From DATJHM01 sp035493895 (lineage in GTDB: Bacteria; Chloroflexota; Ktedonobacteria; Ktedonobacterales; Ktedonobacteraceae), in assembly GCA_035493895.1 (NCBI GenBank), contig DATJHM010000272.1, positions 1-64,000 on the forward strand: a stretch of 64,000 nt of DNA, written 5' to 3'. Shown piece after piece: positions 7,520-15,238 of the stretch. Under the pieces are notes generated by a model. It searched no databases. It saw only the letters and a program-made list of their open reading frames with translations, and was not told where the DNA came from. How positions within the stretch are numbered: position 1 is the stretch's first letter; every line of letters begins with the position of its first letter. A program made the translations under genes and the position numbers.

Positions 7520-8270
7520 TGGCGTGGCGATCATTGAACTGACGAATGCACCGGCAAATACCTATAGCTATGAGATGATGCGCCAGCTCGATGAAGCAAT
7601 TCTCCAGGCACGCTTCGATGAGAAGGTCTCGGTTGTGTTGTTGCGCGGTGCTGGTGAGCGTTTTTTCAGCGCTGGAGCTGATATTGGCATGCTCAATACC
7701 GTCACCCCGGAATTTAAATACTATTTTTGTCTCCATGCCAACGAGACGCTGCTACGTCTGGAGCAAACGCCCAAGCTGGTTATTGCCGCGCTCAACGGGC
7801 ATACGGTCGGCGGCGGTTTTGAGATCGCGCTGGCCTGCGACTTGCGTATCGCGCGGCGGGGAGCGGGAAAAATTGGTTTGCCGGAGATCAATCTGGGCGT
7901 TTTGCCCGGTACTGGTGGCACCCAGCGTCTGGCACGAGCATTGCCAAAGAATAAAGCGATTGAGCTGATGGCGGAAGGGAAGCTGCTGAGCTTTGAAGAG
8001 GCTCAGGCTCTGGGGTTGATCAATTACATCTATGAGTCGGAAAACTACTGGGAGCAGGTGTTACAATTTGCACGTAGCTTCTGTCCACCAAACAAGGCCT
8101 CGAAGACCGTTGGCCGCTTGAAGCGCTCGGTACAGTCAGGCGCGGAGATAGCATTCTCCGAGGCGCTGGCGCTTGAGCGTGAATTGCAGCAACAGTGTTT
8201 CCAGAGCGAGGATGCCAGGGAAGGTATCGCCGCTTATATGGAAAAGCGTATTGCGAACTTTAAAGCGTAG
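7473..8270 (+). CDS. Enoyl-CoA hydratase/isomerase (crotonase family), PaaF/PaaG-like
   Basis: A 265-residue crotonase-fold protein. The oxyanion-hole segment ERFFSAGADIGML and the second signature NGHTVGGGFEIALACDLRIA are present, with NLGVLPGTGGTQRL supplying the usual catalytic region. In the paa pathway two such enzymes act: PaaG (isomerase of the epoxide) and PaaF (hydratase). Which one this is cannot be told, and only one copy is present here. The ATG at 7473 is chosen because similarity begins at TTADGVAIIEL and GAAAGG-like bases precede it; the frame is open from 7359. Confidence 0.88.
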   Translation: MTTTTERTLVHYTTADGVAIIELTNAPANTYSYEMMRQLDEAILQARFDEKVSVVLLRGAGERFFSAGADIGMLNTVTPEFKYYFCLHANETLLRLEQTPKLVIAALNGHTVGGGFEIALACDLRIARRGAGKIGLPEINLGVLPGTGGTQRLARALPKNKAIELMAEGKLLSFEEAQALGLINYIYESENYWEQVLQFARSFCPPNKASKTVGRLKRSVQSGAEIAFSEALALERELQQQCFQSEDAREGIAAYMEKRIANFKA

Positions 8271-8342
8271 CAGGCAATCAGCCAGGTCGCATGAACGTGT
8301 ATCCGACGTTCTAACGTGCTTTCTAAGGAAAGGGGATCAAGG

Positions 8343-9545
8343 ATGACCCGCGACGTTGTAATTCTCTCTGCCGTTCGGACGCCCTTTGGGCGTTACAATG
8401 GCGCTTTGAAAGATGTTCGCCCCGATGATCTGGCGGCCCTGGTGATTCGTGAGGCGATCAGCAGGGCTCGCGTGGAGCCGGGCGAGATTGAGGATGTTAT
8501 TCTTGGGTGTGCCAATCAGGCGGGCGAAGATAATCGCAATGTGGCGCGTATGGCTCTGTTGCTGGCCGGACTGCCTGTAGAAGTCGCGGGCCAGACCGTC
8601 AACCGGCTCTGTGGCTCAAGTCTTCAGGCCGTCTGTTCGGCGGCTCAGGCGATTGCGTTTGGGGCAGGCGATGTCTTTGTGGCCGGAGGGGTCGAAAGCA
8701 TGTCGCGTGCTCCCTTTGTGATGGGCAAGGCCGAGACCGCCTTCCCTCGTGGCAATATTACCCTGCACGATACGACGCTGGGATGGCGCTTCATCAATCC
8801 GCGCCTGGCAGAAATGCATCCACCATACAGCATGGGCGAGACGGCGGAAAATGTCGCTACGACCTATGCGATCAGTCGTGCTGACCAGGACCAGTTCGCC
8901 CTGCGCAGCCAGCAGCGGGCCGTCGCCGCCATCGCGTCGGGCCGCCTGGCAGAAGAGATTGTGCCGGTGAGCATCCCACAGAAAAAGGGCGAGCCGACGC
9001 AGGTTATTCACGATGAGCATCCACGCGCCGATACGACGCTGGCAGCGCTGGCAAAGCTCAAACCAGCCTTTCGCGCCAATGGGACCGTCACCGCAGGAAA
9101 TGCCGCCGGGATTAACGATGGGGCTGCCGCTCTGGTGCTGGCATCGTCCGCATGGGCCGAGGCGCGTGGTATGAAACCCCTGGCGCGCGTCATCTCGATG
9201 GGCGTTGCCGGTGTCGATCCCGCCTACATGGGCCTGGGACCGATACCCGCCAGCCGCAAAGCCCTGGCGCGTGCTGGATTGAGCATCGCCGATATGGATC
9301 TGGTTGAACTGAACGAAGCCTTTGCCTCGCAGTCCTTGCAGTGTGCTCGCGAACTCGAGATCGATCAGGAGAAGCTGAATGTGAATGGCGGCGCAATTGC
9401 ACTGGGCCATCCATTGGGCGCTTCCGGGGCGCGCATTCTCGGCACTCTACTCTTCGAATTACGTCGTCGTGGTGGGCACTACGGTCTGGCCACGATGTGC
9501 ATCGGTGTTGGGCAAGGGATTGCTGTCGTCGTGGAAATGCTATAG
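8343..9545 (+). CDS. paaJ: Acyl-CoA thiolase, PaaJ/PcaF type (3-oxoadipyl-CoA thiolase)
   Basis: A 400-residue thiolase. The acylated Cys90 sits in NRLCGSSLQAVCSAAQ, the distal motif GGAIALGHPLGASGARI carries the His, and the final CIGVGQGIAVVVE carries the second active Cys. PaaJ/PcaF cleaves 3-oxoadipyl-CoA to succinyl-CoA and acetyl-CoA and, in phenylacetate breakdown, also 3-oxo-5,6-dehydrosuberyl-CoA. It closes the paa operon, with a pca operon about 1 kb further on, so it could serve both. Substrate choice rests on context. The ATG at 8343 has AAGGAAAGGGG upstream. Confidence 0.85.
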   Translation: MTRDVVILSAVRTPFGRYNGALKDVRPDDLAALVIREAISRARVEPGEIEDVILGCANQAGEDNRNVARMALLLAGLPVEVAGQTVNRLCGSSLQAVCSAAQAIAFGAGDVFVAGGVESMSRAPFVMGKAETAFPRGNITLHDTTLGWRFINPRLAEMHPPYSMGETAENVATTYAISRADQDQFALRSQQRAVAAIASGRLAEEIVPVSIPQKKGEPTQVIHDEHPRADTTLAALAKLKPAFRANGTVTAGNAAGINDGAAALVLASSAWAEARGMKPLARVISMGVAGVDPAYMGLGPIPASRKALARAGLSIADMDLVELNEAFASQSLQCARELEIDQEKLNVNGGAIALGHPLGASGARILGTLLFELRRRGGHYGLATMCIGVGQGIAVVVEML

Positions 9546-9566
9546 GGAACGCAGTTTCTATTTACC

Positions 9567-9634
9567 TGCAATCTCATCGTACCTGGATGCAATGGTGCCT
9601 CAGCGGAATCGCGTCCAGGTACGATGAGATTGCA
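9567..9634. repeat. Perfect 21-bp inverted repeat
   Basis: The arms at 9567-9587 and 9614-9634 (TGCAATCTCATCGTACCTGG is the start of the left arm) are perfectly complementary over 21 bp, and pairing extends three more bases inward with one G/T. The 20-23 base centre is unrelated. Together with the terminator just after it, this may be a MITE-like insertion behind the paa operon. Confidence 0.75.
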
Positions 9635-9644
9635 TCACCGGTTG

Positions 9645-9691
9645 CGCAGGCGTATAGGGCCGCCATCTATCAACGCCTGCGGGCCTTTTTT
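9645..9691 (+). terminator. Rho-independent terminator of the paa operon
   Basis: CGCAGGCGT (9645-9653) pairs with ACGCCTGCG (9673-9681), followed after GGCC by six T residues. About 100 bases after the thiolase stop. Confidence 0.75.
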
Positions 9692-9924
9692 CTGATAGAT
9701 CATCGCCATTTTTATATATAAGCTTACCCGGTATGCGGGCGCTTGTCGTTCAGTTCAATCCGTGAAGAACGCAGGCAACGATCAACGCGATCAATAGCAC
9801 GAAAAAGCTGAGCAAAAAGATGGCATGCATACTTTACATCAAGTAGCCTTTATTAATCTCAATTTCTGAAGTCGCGAGGCATAAAGCACCGCGCATTCGA
9901 TGCTCTATGCCTTGAACGTTTTTC

Positions 9925-10395
9925 CTAAACAAAGACGCTAGCACTGTAATTTATGCTATGGTAGTTAAAATTACCGGTAGCATACACTGTGACAAAAGGC
10001 CTTATTCCCACCATTGGGGAATTTGTCGCTACTGCGTAGTGGAAACCACTTCCATAGAAGAGGAAACCTCGACGAATATCTACGGATTCGAATCTCGGTC
10101 CTACATAGCTTTCGATGCGAGCATAATAGGTATAACACTGGGGAGATCGTACAATGGACACGCGAGCAATAACGAATCGCTGGGCGTAGATGTCTACCGA
10201 TCGCACAGGATATGCTCCAAATGTGCAGATACCGAAGGCCGGCCGACCGTTACACTGTTCACCATAACAGTGTGGGGGCGGTGGAGGCGGTTGGGCAATT
10301 TTTTGTACGGACGCATGGGTGACGCCGGGTAGCGCGAATGTTCCCATGAGTAGTAACGAGAGCATGACCACAAACTGGGCAATTCGATGTTTCAT
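9925..10395 (-). CDS. Secreted DUF2690-like protein
   Basis: A 156-residue exported protein. A signal peptide (hydrophobic 7-22, AxA-type cleavage near THASVQ) is followed by a Pro run (residues 36-41) and a domain with Cys43, Cys48, Cys57 and Cys87. The order CNGRPAFGIC, a strand block, then IVRSPQCYTYYARIES resembles DUF2690, found in secreted proteins of actinomycetes and Ktedonobacteria; its function is unknown. The two outer cysteines suggest disulfides. It is divergent from the pca operon, so the 190-base gap upstream carries both promoters. Confidence 0.6.
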   Translation of the reverse strand: MKHRIAQFVVMLSLLLMGTFALPGVTHASVQKIAQPPPPPPHCYGEQCNGRPAFGICTFGAYPVRSVDIYAQRFVIARVSIVRSPQCYTYYARIESYVGPRFESVDIRRGFLFYGSGFHYAVATNSPMVGIRPFVTVYATGNFNYHSINYSASVFV

Positions 10396-10552
10396 CGAGC
10401 TCTATCTCCTTTTTTTCACTGACGTTTCCGATAGGTAGAGGTCTCTGCTTTTTAGCAAGCGGCCTCTGTTGCAATATAAAAGAGAAAAAAAGAAATATAT
10501 GCGTACGTATCAATGAAAATAGATATATTTCGCTATATCCCCATAAATTGGT

Positions 10553-10558
10553 TATAAT
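10553..10558 (+). promoter_or_regulatory. -10 element of the pca operon
   Basis: A perfect TATAAT at 10553-10558 lies 25 bases before the pcaC ATG. No good -35 hexamer lies 17 bases upstream, as expected for an activator-dependent promoter. It gives a short leader just containing the strong AAGGAGG ribosome site. Confidence 0.45.
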
Positions 10559-10583
10559 ACTTGAAGAAAAGGAGGTCGCGAAT

Positions 10584-10985
10584 ATGCAAGAATCGCGGTA
10601 CGACATGGGGATGAAAGTCCGCAAAGAAGTCCTCGGAAACGAGCATGTCGAACGTGCACAGGCCAATGTCACCTCATTTGACGCCGATTTCCAACGTTTT
10701 ATTACAGAGACTGCCTGGGGCTCCGTCTGGTCCCGCCCGGATCTGGATCGACGGACGCGAAGTCTGGTCACGATTGCCATTCTTGCGGCTCTTGGCCGCG
10801 AAGAACTGGCTCTCCACCTGCGGGCCAGTCGCAACATCGGAGTTGACCCCCACGAGATCGCTGAGGTTCTCCTCCATGTCGCTGTCTATGCAGGCGTTCC
10901 TGCGGCCAATGCTGCGTTTGCTAAAGCGAAGCACGAATTCGATCAGCAACCATCTGGATCAGAAGAGGCTCATCGAGCAGAGTGA
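10584..10985 (+). CDS. pcaC: 4-carboxymuconolactone decarboxylase
   Basis: A 133-residue CMD/AhpD-fold protein. It decarboxylates 4-carboxymuconolactone to 3-oxoadipate enol-lactone in the protocatechuate branch of the beta-ketoadipate pathway. Family features are RYDMGMKVRKEVLGNEHVER, FITETAWGSVWSRPDLD, RTRSLVTIAILAALGREEL and EIAEVLLHVAVYAGVPAA. A near-ideal AAGGAGG lies 7-8 bases before the ATG at 10584. It is the first gene of a four-gene pca operon, and pcaH follows after 13 bases. Confidence 0.93.
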   Translation: MQESRYDMGMKVRKEVLGNEHVERAQANVTSFDADFQRFITETAWGSVWSRPDLDRRTRSLVTIAILAALGREELALHLRASRNIGVDPHEIAEVLLHVAVYAGVPAANAAFAKAKHEFDQQPSGSEEAHRAE

Positions 10986-10998
10986 GCCGGGAGGAAGT

Positions 10999-11727
10999 AT
11001 GAACACCACTATCGGTGCAATCATTCGCGGAGACAGGGAAGTCTTTCCCCCCTATTTGTATGAGGCGTATCAATCCACGCGGCGGCGTTCGCCAACTCTT
11101 CCTCTGATTGAGGTGCCGCTGACCCTTTCAGATCTGACTGGCCCTGGCCCTGTGATTAGCGCCGTGACGCCTGAAGATGCCGATCTCACGCGCAATGCCG
11201 GGACCGGCGGGGAGGCCATCGGGCAACGCATTATTATGACTGGTCGCGTGCTCGATGAGCATGGCAATCCCGTGCCAGATACGCTCCTGGAGATCTGGCA
11301 GGCCAATGCCGCCGGTCGCTATCTACACAAACGTGATCAATGGCCCGGTCCGCTCGACCCTAATTTCCTGGGCATGGGTCGTTGTCTCACGAATGCAGAG
11401 GGCGTCTATCGCTTTTTGACGATCCGGCCAGGTGCCTATCCCTGGAAGAATCAGCCCAATGCCTGGCGACCGGCCCATATTCATTTCTCGCTCTTTGGCC
11501 CATCTATGCTCTCACGATTGGTCACGCAGATGTATTTTCCTGATGATCCCCTGCATGCGCTTGATCCCATCATGCAATCGATCCCCACTGAAGCCGCGCG
11601 GGCACGCCTGATTGCTATGTATGCCCATGATGTGACTGAGGAGGAGTGGGCGCTCGGCTATCGCTGGGATATCGTTGTACGAGGACCGCAAGGAACCCCG
11701 TTTGAAGCGTCGGAGGTGACACGATGA
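10999..11727 (+). CDS. pcaH: Protocatechuate 3,4-dioxygenase beta subunit
   Basis: A 242-residue intradiol dioxygenase subunit carrying the non-heme Fe(III) site. Ligands of the family are two Tyr and two His; the expected motifs are present as LEIWQANAAGRYLH, RPGAYPW and WRPAHIHFS. The enzyme opens the protocatechuate ring to 3-carboxy-cis,cis-muconate. The frame is open far upstream, but the ATG at 10999, with GAGGAAG just before it, fits the family start (IRGDREVFPPYLYEAYQS). The stop overlaps the pcaG start by ATGA. Confidence 0.95.
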   Translation: MNTTIGAIIRGDREVFPPYLYEAYQSTRRRSPTLPLIEVPLTLSDLTGPGPVISAVTPEDADLTRNAGTGGEAIGQRIIMTGRVLDEHGNPVPDTLLEIWQANAAGRYLHKRDQWPGPLDPNFLGMGRCLTNAEGVYRFLTIRPGAYPWKNQPNAWRPAHIHFSLFGPSMLSRLVTQMYFPDDPLHALDPIMQSIPTEAARARLIAMYAHDVTEEEWALGYRWDIVVRGPQGTPFEASEVTR

Positions 11728-12305
11728 GCGCCCTTCTCCTGACTGGTTCCCAGACGGTTGGCCCATTTTTCGCGCCCGCTCTGTTGCGCGAGGACGCACG
11801 TCGCAATGTGCTGGTCCAGCCGGAAACCGCTGGTGAGCGTATCCGCATCGAAGGACAGGTCTTCGATGGCGATCATGTGCCGGTGGCCGATGCTCTGATC
11901 GAGATCTGGCAGGCCAATGCGCATGGCCGCTATAATCATCCTACCGACCAGGGACCAGCCGCGCTCGATCCCTCTTTTTTGGGGTTTGGGCGCGCGGGCA
12001 CCGACGAGGATGGTGGTTACTGGTTTGAGACGATCAAACCCGGCGCGGTTCCCTTCAATGCAACGCAAATGCTGGCACCTCACATCTGTGTTCAGGTGTT
12101 TGCCCGCGGGCTACTCAATCATCTGGTGACGCGTCTCTACTTTGCAGACGAGCCCACGAATGCCAGTGATCCCGTATTTCGTTGCGTTCCTGACGAGCGG
12201 CAGGCGACCCTGCTGGCGCGCCGGGAAGATCGTGACGCCGAGATCGTTTATCGCTTTGATATTATTCTGCAAGGTGCAGGCGAGACGGCGTTTTTTAATC
12301 TGTGA
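11724..12305 (+). CDS. pcaG: Protocatechuate 3,4-dioxygenase alpha subunit
   Basis: A 193-residue partner of PcaH. The N-terminal TGSQTVGPFFAPALL is typical, followed by ALIEIWQANAHGRYNHP and GFGRAGTDEDG. As expected for the alpha chain, the iron-ligand region is replaced (APHICVQVFARG where PcaH has AHIHFSLFG). Translation is probably coupled to pcaH through the ATGA overlap, giving equal amounts of both chains. Length is close to the usual 200. Confidence 0.94.
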   Translation: MSALLLTGSQTVGPFFAPALLREDARRNVLVQPETAGERIRIEGQVFDGDHVPVADALIEIWQANAHGRYNHPTDQGPAALDPSFLGFGRAGTDEDGGYWFETIKPGAVPFNATQMLAPHICVQVFARGLLNHLVTRLYFADEPTNASDPVFRCVPDERQATLLARREDRDAEIVYRFDIILQGAGETAFFNL

Positions 12306-12321
12306 CAGGAGGGCGCATCAG

Positions 12322-13665
12322 ATGGCTGAGTCGATAAGCTCCTTGTTCAGCACGCCAGCAATGATTGCTACTTTCTCTTCCAGCACGCATGTGCGTTCGA
12401 TGCTGCTCTTTGAGGCCGCGCTCGCGCGTGCGGAATCGCGCGCCGGGATCATTTCGTCGGAAACGGCAGATGCCATCGCGCTTCATTGCCGGGAGGAGTT
12501 CTTCGACATCGCCGCATTGTATCGTGAAGCTGCTCTCGCAGGTACGCCAGCCATTCCTCTGGTGCGCATGTTGACGGCGCGCGTCGGGGGAGAAGCGAGC
12601 AAGTTCGTCCACTGGGGTGCAACGAGCCAGGATGCCATCGATACTGCCCTGATGCTCCAGATGCGCGACGGTATCGATCTCCTGCTGGCAGAACTGCTTG
12701 CTCTCTGTGAGGCGTGCGCGACCCTTGCGACCCGCTATCGGCATACTCCGATGGTCGGGCGTACGCTCTTGCAACAGGCGCTGCCAATCACTTTCGGTCT
12801 CAAAGCCGCCCGCTGGTTGGCACTGGTGATGCGTCAGGTCATCACTCTGCGTGAGCGTCGAGAGCGAACCCTGGCTGTACAACTGGGTGGTGCGGCTGGC
12901 ACGCTTGCCTCGCTGGGCGAGAAGGGACCTCAAGTGGTCGAACTCCTGGCGGCAGAACTGCATCTTCCCGCTCCAGAACTGCCCTGGCACAGCGAACGCG
13001 ATCGCATCGCTGAGATTGCCGGGACGCTGGGCGTCATCGCTGGCTCGCTGCTGAAGATCGCAGGTGACGTCGTGCTGCTCGCGCAAACAGAGGTCGGCGA
13101 GGCTTCTGAAGAGGCGTTGCCGGGTAAGGGGGGATCGTCCGCGATGCCGCAGAAACATAATCCCGTTGATGCAACCAGGGCCATTGCCGCAGCTCGCCTG
13201 GCGATTGGCGAAGTCCCGGTGCTCCTGTCCGCTATGGCGCAGGAGCACGAGCGCGCTGCTGGTGGATGGCAGACAGAATGGGCGGCTATCCCGAACCTTT
13301 TCTGCTCTACTGCGGGTGCCGCCGAGGCCGTAAGAAACACTGTGGTGCATCTGAAGATCGATATTGCACGCATGCAAGCAAATCTTGATCTGACTGCCGG
13401 ACTGATCATGGCCGAGTCGTTGACGATGGCCCTCGCCGCGCATATGGGCAGGCCTGAAGCGTATCGTATCGTCCAGGATCTTTGCAAGCGCGTCATTCCC
13501 GCGAAAAACGATCTGCGTCAGCTTGCCCTGACCGACGCCCGGGTGTGTTCCATCTTATCCTCAGAAGAGGTAGCGCTCGCGCTTGACCCGGCGGCATATA
13601 CTGGCAGTGCAGATCTCTTTATTGATCGGGCCCTTGAGGCCTATCATAAGACACGACCTGCGTGA
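12322..13665 (+). CDS. pcaB: 3-carboxy-cis,cis-muconate cycloisomerase
   Basis: A 447-residue member of the fumarase/aspartase superfamily. The superfamily signature GSSAMPQKHNPVDA is present, with FVHWGATSQDAIDTAL and RTLLQQALPITFGLKAARWL as the other two conserved regions. It lactonises 3-carboxymuconate to 4-carboxymuconolactone, the substrate of PcaC. CAGGAGGG lies 8 bases before the ATG at 12322; codons further upstream belong to pcaG in another frame. It is the last gene of the pca group; pcaD and pcaIJ are not in the window. Confidence 0.93.
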   Translation: MAESISSLFSTPAMIATFSSSTHVRSMLLFEAALARAESRAGIISSETADAIALHCREEFFDIAALYREAALAGTPAIPLVRMLTARVGGEASKFVHWGATSQDAIDTALMLQMRDGIDLLLAELLALCEACATLATRYRHTPMVGRTLLQQALPITFGLKAARWLALVMRQVITLRERRERTLAVQLGGAAGTLASLGEKGPQVVELLAAELHLPAPELPWHSERDRIAEIAGTLGVIAGSLLKIAGDVVLLAQTEVGEASEEALPGKGGSSAMPQKHNPVDATRAIAAARLAIGEVPVLLSAMAQEHERAAGGWQTEWAAIPNLFCSTAGAAEAVRNTVVHLKIDIARMQANLDLTAGLIMAESLTMALAAHMGRPEAYRIVQDLCKRVIPAKNDLRQLALTDARVCSILSSEEVALALDPAAYTGSADLFIDRALEAYHKTRPA

Positions 13666-13763
13666 AAGGAGGACAGCAAGCGCACGCATCATTCTCGTTA
13701 TTTCTCTGATCATGCTGGTAAACGATGATAAGTAGCAACTAAAGAAGAAGGAGATACTCGTAC

Positions 13764-14849
13764 ATGACGTACCACAGCGAAGTGGTGGGCAGCCTGCTCA
13801 GGCCAGCCTACCTGGCGACGGCCCGCCAACAGCTTGAAGCGGGGCAGCTTACCGCAGCGGCGTTCAAAAGTATTGAAGATCAGGCGATCAACGAAGCAAT
13901 AGCCCTCCAGGAAGAGGCGGGAATTGATGTCATTACCGATGGCGAACTGCGCCGCTATGCCTTTTTCGGGCATCTGATCGAGAGTCTGGCAGGCTTCGAT
14001 AAACATGGCGGCTGGGCTATCCCGTTCGTCGATGAAAGTGGCGACAAGCTTGTTTTGCAGCGCCCGGTTGTCGTTGAGCGTCTCGCGTGGAAGAGAAGCA
14101 TGTGCTCCGAGGAGTGGGTCTATTTTCGCTCACGCAGTAAGCACCCCGGTAAGGTGACGCTCCTGAGCGCTCAGCAGGCGGCCGCCTACTATGATCCCGA
14201 AAAATCGAAATCCGCCTATCCAACACGCGATGCCTATCTTGCCGATATCGTGGATTTCTCTCGCCATGAAGTTGAGGAGCTGATTCGCCTTGGTTGCACC
14301 TATATCCAGATCGATGCTCCCCAGTATGCCGCTCTCCTCGATCCGCAGATGCGCGAAGGGTATCGCCAGCGTGGTAGTGACCCGGATAAGCTGATCGATA
14401 CCTGTATTGAGATGGACAATGCGATTATCGACGGGCATCCTGGCATCACTTTCGGGATTCATATCTGTCGCGGGAATAACCAGAGCAAGTTCTATGCTCG
14501 AGGCGACTATGAGCCAATCGCCAGAATATTCGGCCAGACGCATTTCGAGCGCTTTTTACTGGAATATGACGATGAGCGCTCCGGCGGTTTCGAGCCGCTC
14601 AAGCATGTCCCTGACGATCGCCATGTCGTGCTGGGTCTGGTGACGACCAAGAAGTCTCGTCTGGAGACAGCCGCGGAACTGCGCCAGCGTATCGCAGAAG
14701 CGGCCCGCATTATCCCTCTTGAACGGCTCGCGCTCAGTCCCCAATGCGGTTTCGCCTCCACCATAGAAGGCAATCATCTCTCGCTTGACGATCAGCGCAG
14801 CAAGCTCGAACTGGTGGCAAACGTCGCAAAAGAGATCTGGGGCAATTAG
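13764..14849 (+). CDS. MetE-like (cobalamin-independent methionine synthase C-terminal) protein
   Basis: 361 residues matching the catalytic half of MetE. EAGIDVITDGELRR, YIQIDAPQYAALL, GIHICRGN and LSPQCGFAS are visible; the His and Cys of GIHICRGN and the Cys of LSPQCGF are the expected zinc/thiol site. The folate-binding N-terminal half of MetE is absent, as in the many short homologues of unknown methyl donor. It starts 98 bases after pcaB behind AAGAAGGAGA, so it may be co-transcribed, but it has no known role in protocatechuate breakdown. Methyl transfer from methoxylated aromatics is a speculation. Confidence 0.8.
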   Translation: MTYHSEVVGSLLRPAYLATARQQLEAGQLTAAAFKSIEDQAINEAIALQEEAGIDVITDGELRRYAFFGHLIESLAGFDKHGGWAIPFVDESGDKLVLQRPVVVERLAWKRSMCSEEWVYFRSRSKHPGKVTLLSAQQAAAYYDPEKSKSAYPTRDAYLADIVDFSRHEVEELIRLGCTYIQIDAPQYAALLDPQMREGYRQRGSDPDKLIDTCIEMDNAIIDGHPGITFGIHICRGNNQSKFYARGDYEPIARIFGQTHFERFLLEYDDERSGGFEPLKHVPDDRHVVLGLVTTKKSRLETAAELRQRIAEAARIIPLERLALSPQCGFASTIEGNHLSLDDQRSKLELVANVAKEIWGN

Positions 14850-15238
14850 CGTAAAAAAAGAAAAAGCGTGTCAATAGGGAATCGCTACAGGATAGGCTTT
14901 ATGCCGATCCAATACGCATCAACCTAAGAAAGGCAGAGGTAGTGGCCGCGGTTGATCCCTGCCCGCGTGCCCCACCGGCCCACTCGGCCCTTCGGTTGAT
15001 GCGTATTGATCGGGCTTTATGTCGGCCCACGGTCCCCACTGGCCCTCTCCAATATCTCAGCCTTATATCCACGCGCAAAAAACTCGGATGAGCTTCTTTC
15101 TCTACCGCATCTGCTTGCCCCTGCGAGTTACTATGACACTATTGAGATTGCTCTGTGATGGTTTCCCCCTCACCTGTAAGGTTGTTGTAAGTCAAGCACG
15201 CTAAACTTTTCCCAGAACAGAAGGGATCAAAAATAGTT
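14850..15238. other. gene-free stretch with a MITE-like element
   Basis: It contains the family B element (14904-15013) and otherwise no ORF with support. The bases before the next gene include AGAAGGGAT, a likely ribosome site. Confidence 0.65.
14904..15013. mobile_element. MITE-like element, family B copy 1 (TIR AATACGCATCAACC)
   Basis: The terminal inverted repeats CCGATCCAATACGCATCAAC-C (14904-14924) and its complement (14994-15013) differ by one inserted base. They are flanked by near-identical 12-base direct repeats GGCTTTATGCCG (14895-14906) and GGCTTTATGTCG (15013-15024), possibly a target duplication or part of the ends. The same TIR bounds a 176-bp element at 28791-28966. No ORF inside, so it is non-autonomous. 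Confidence 0.7.

Larger units (their letters stand above)
9546..9924. other. gene-free stretch between convergent genes
   Basis: It contains a long perfect palindrome (9567-9634) and a terminator (9645-9691). The rest, up to the end of the DUF2690-like gene, is featureless. No ORF of substance. Confidence 0.7.

Noticed and set aside
8616..9410. 264-codon minus-strand frame
   Set aside because: Shadow of the thiolase gene, with no start signal or family features.
10081..10100. tRNA T-loop-like GATTCGAATC
   Set aside because: It lies inside the DUF2690-like coding sequence, and no cloverleaf could be drawn around it.
12295..13443. 382-codon minus-strand frame
   Set aside because: Antisense shadow of pcaB; composition is Arg/Gln/His-rich and it crosses the GSSAMPQKHNP signature region in the wrong sense.
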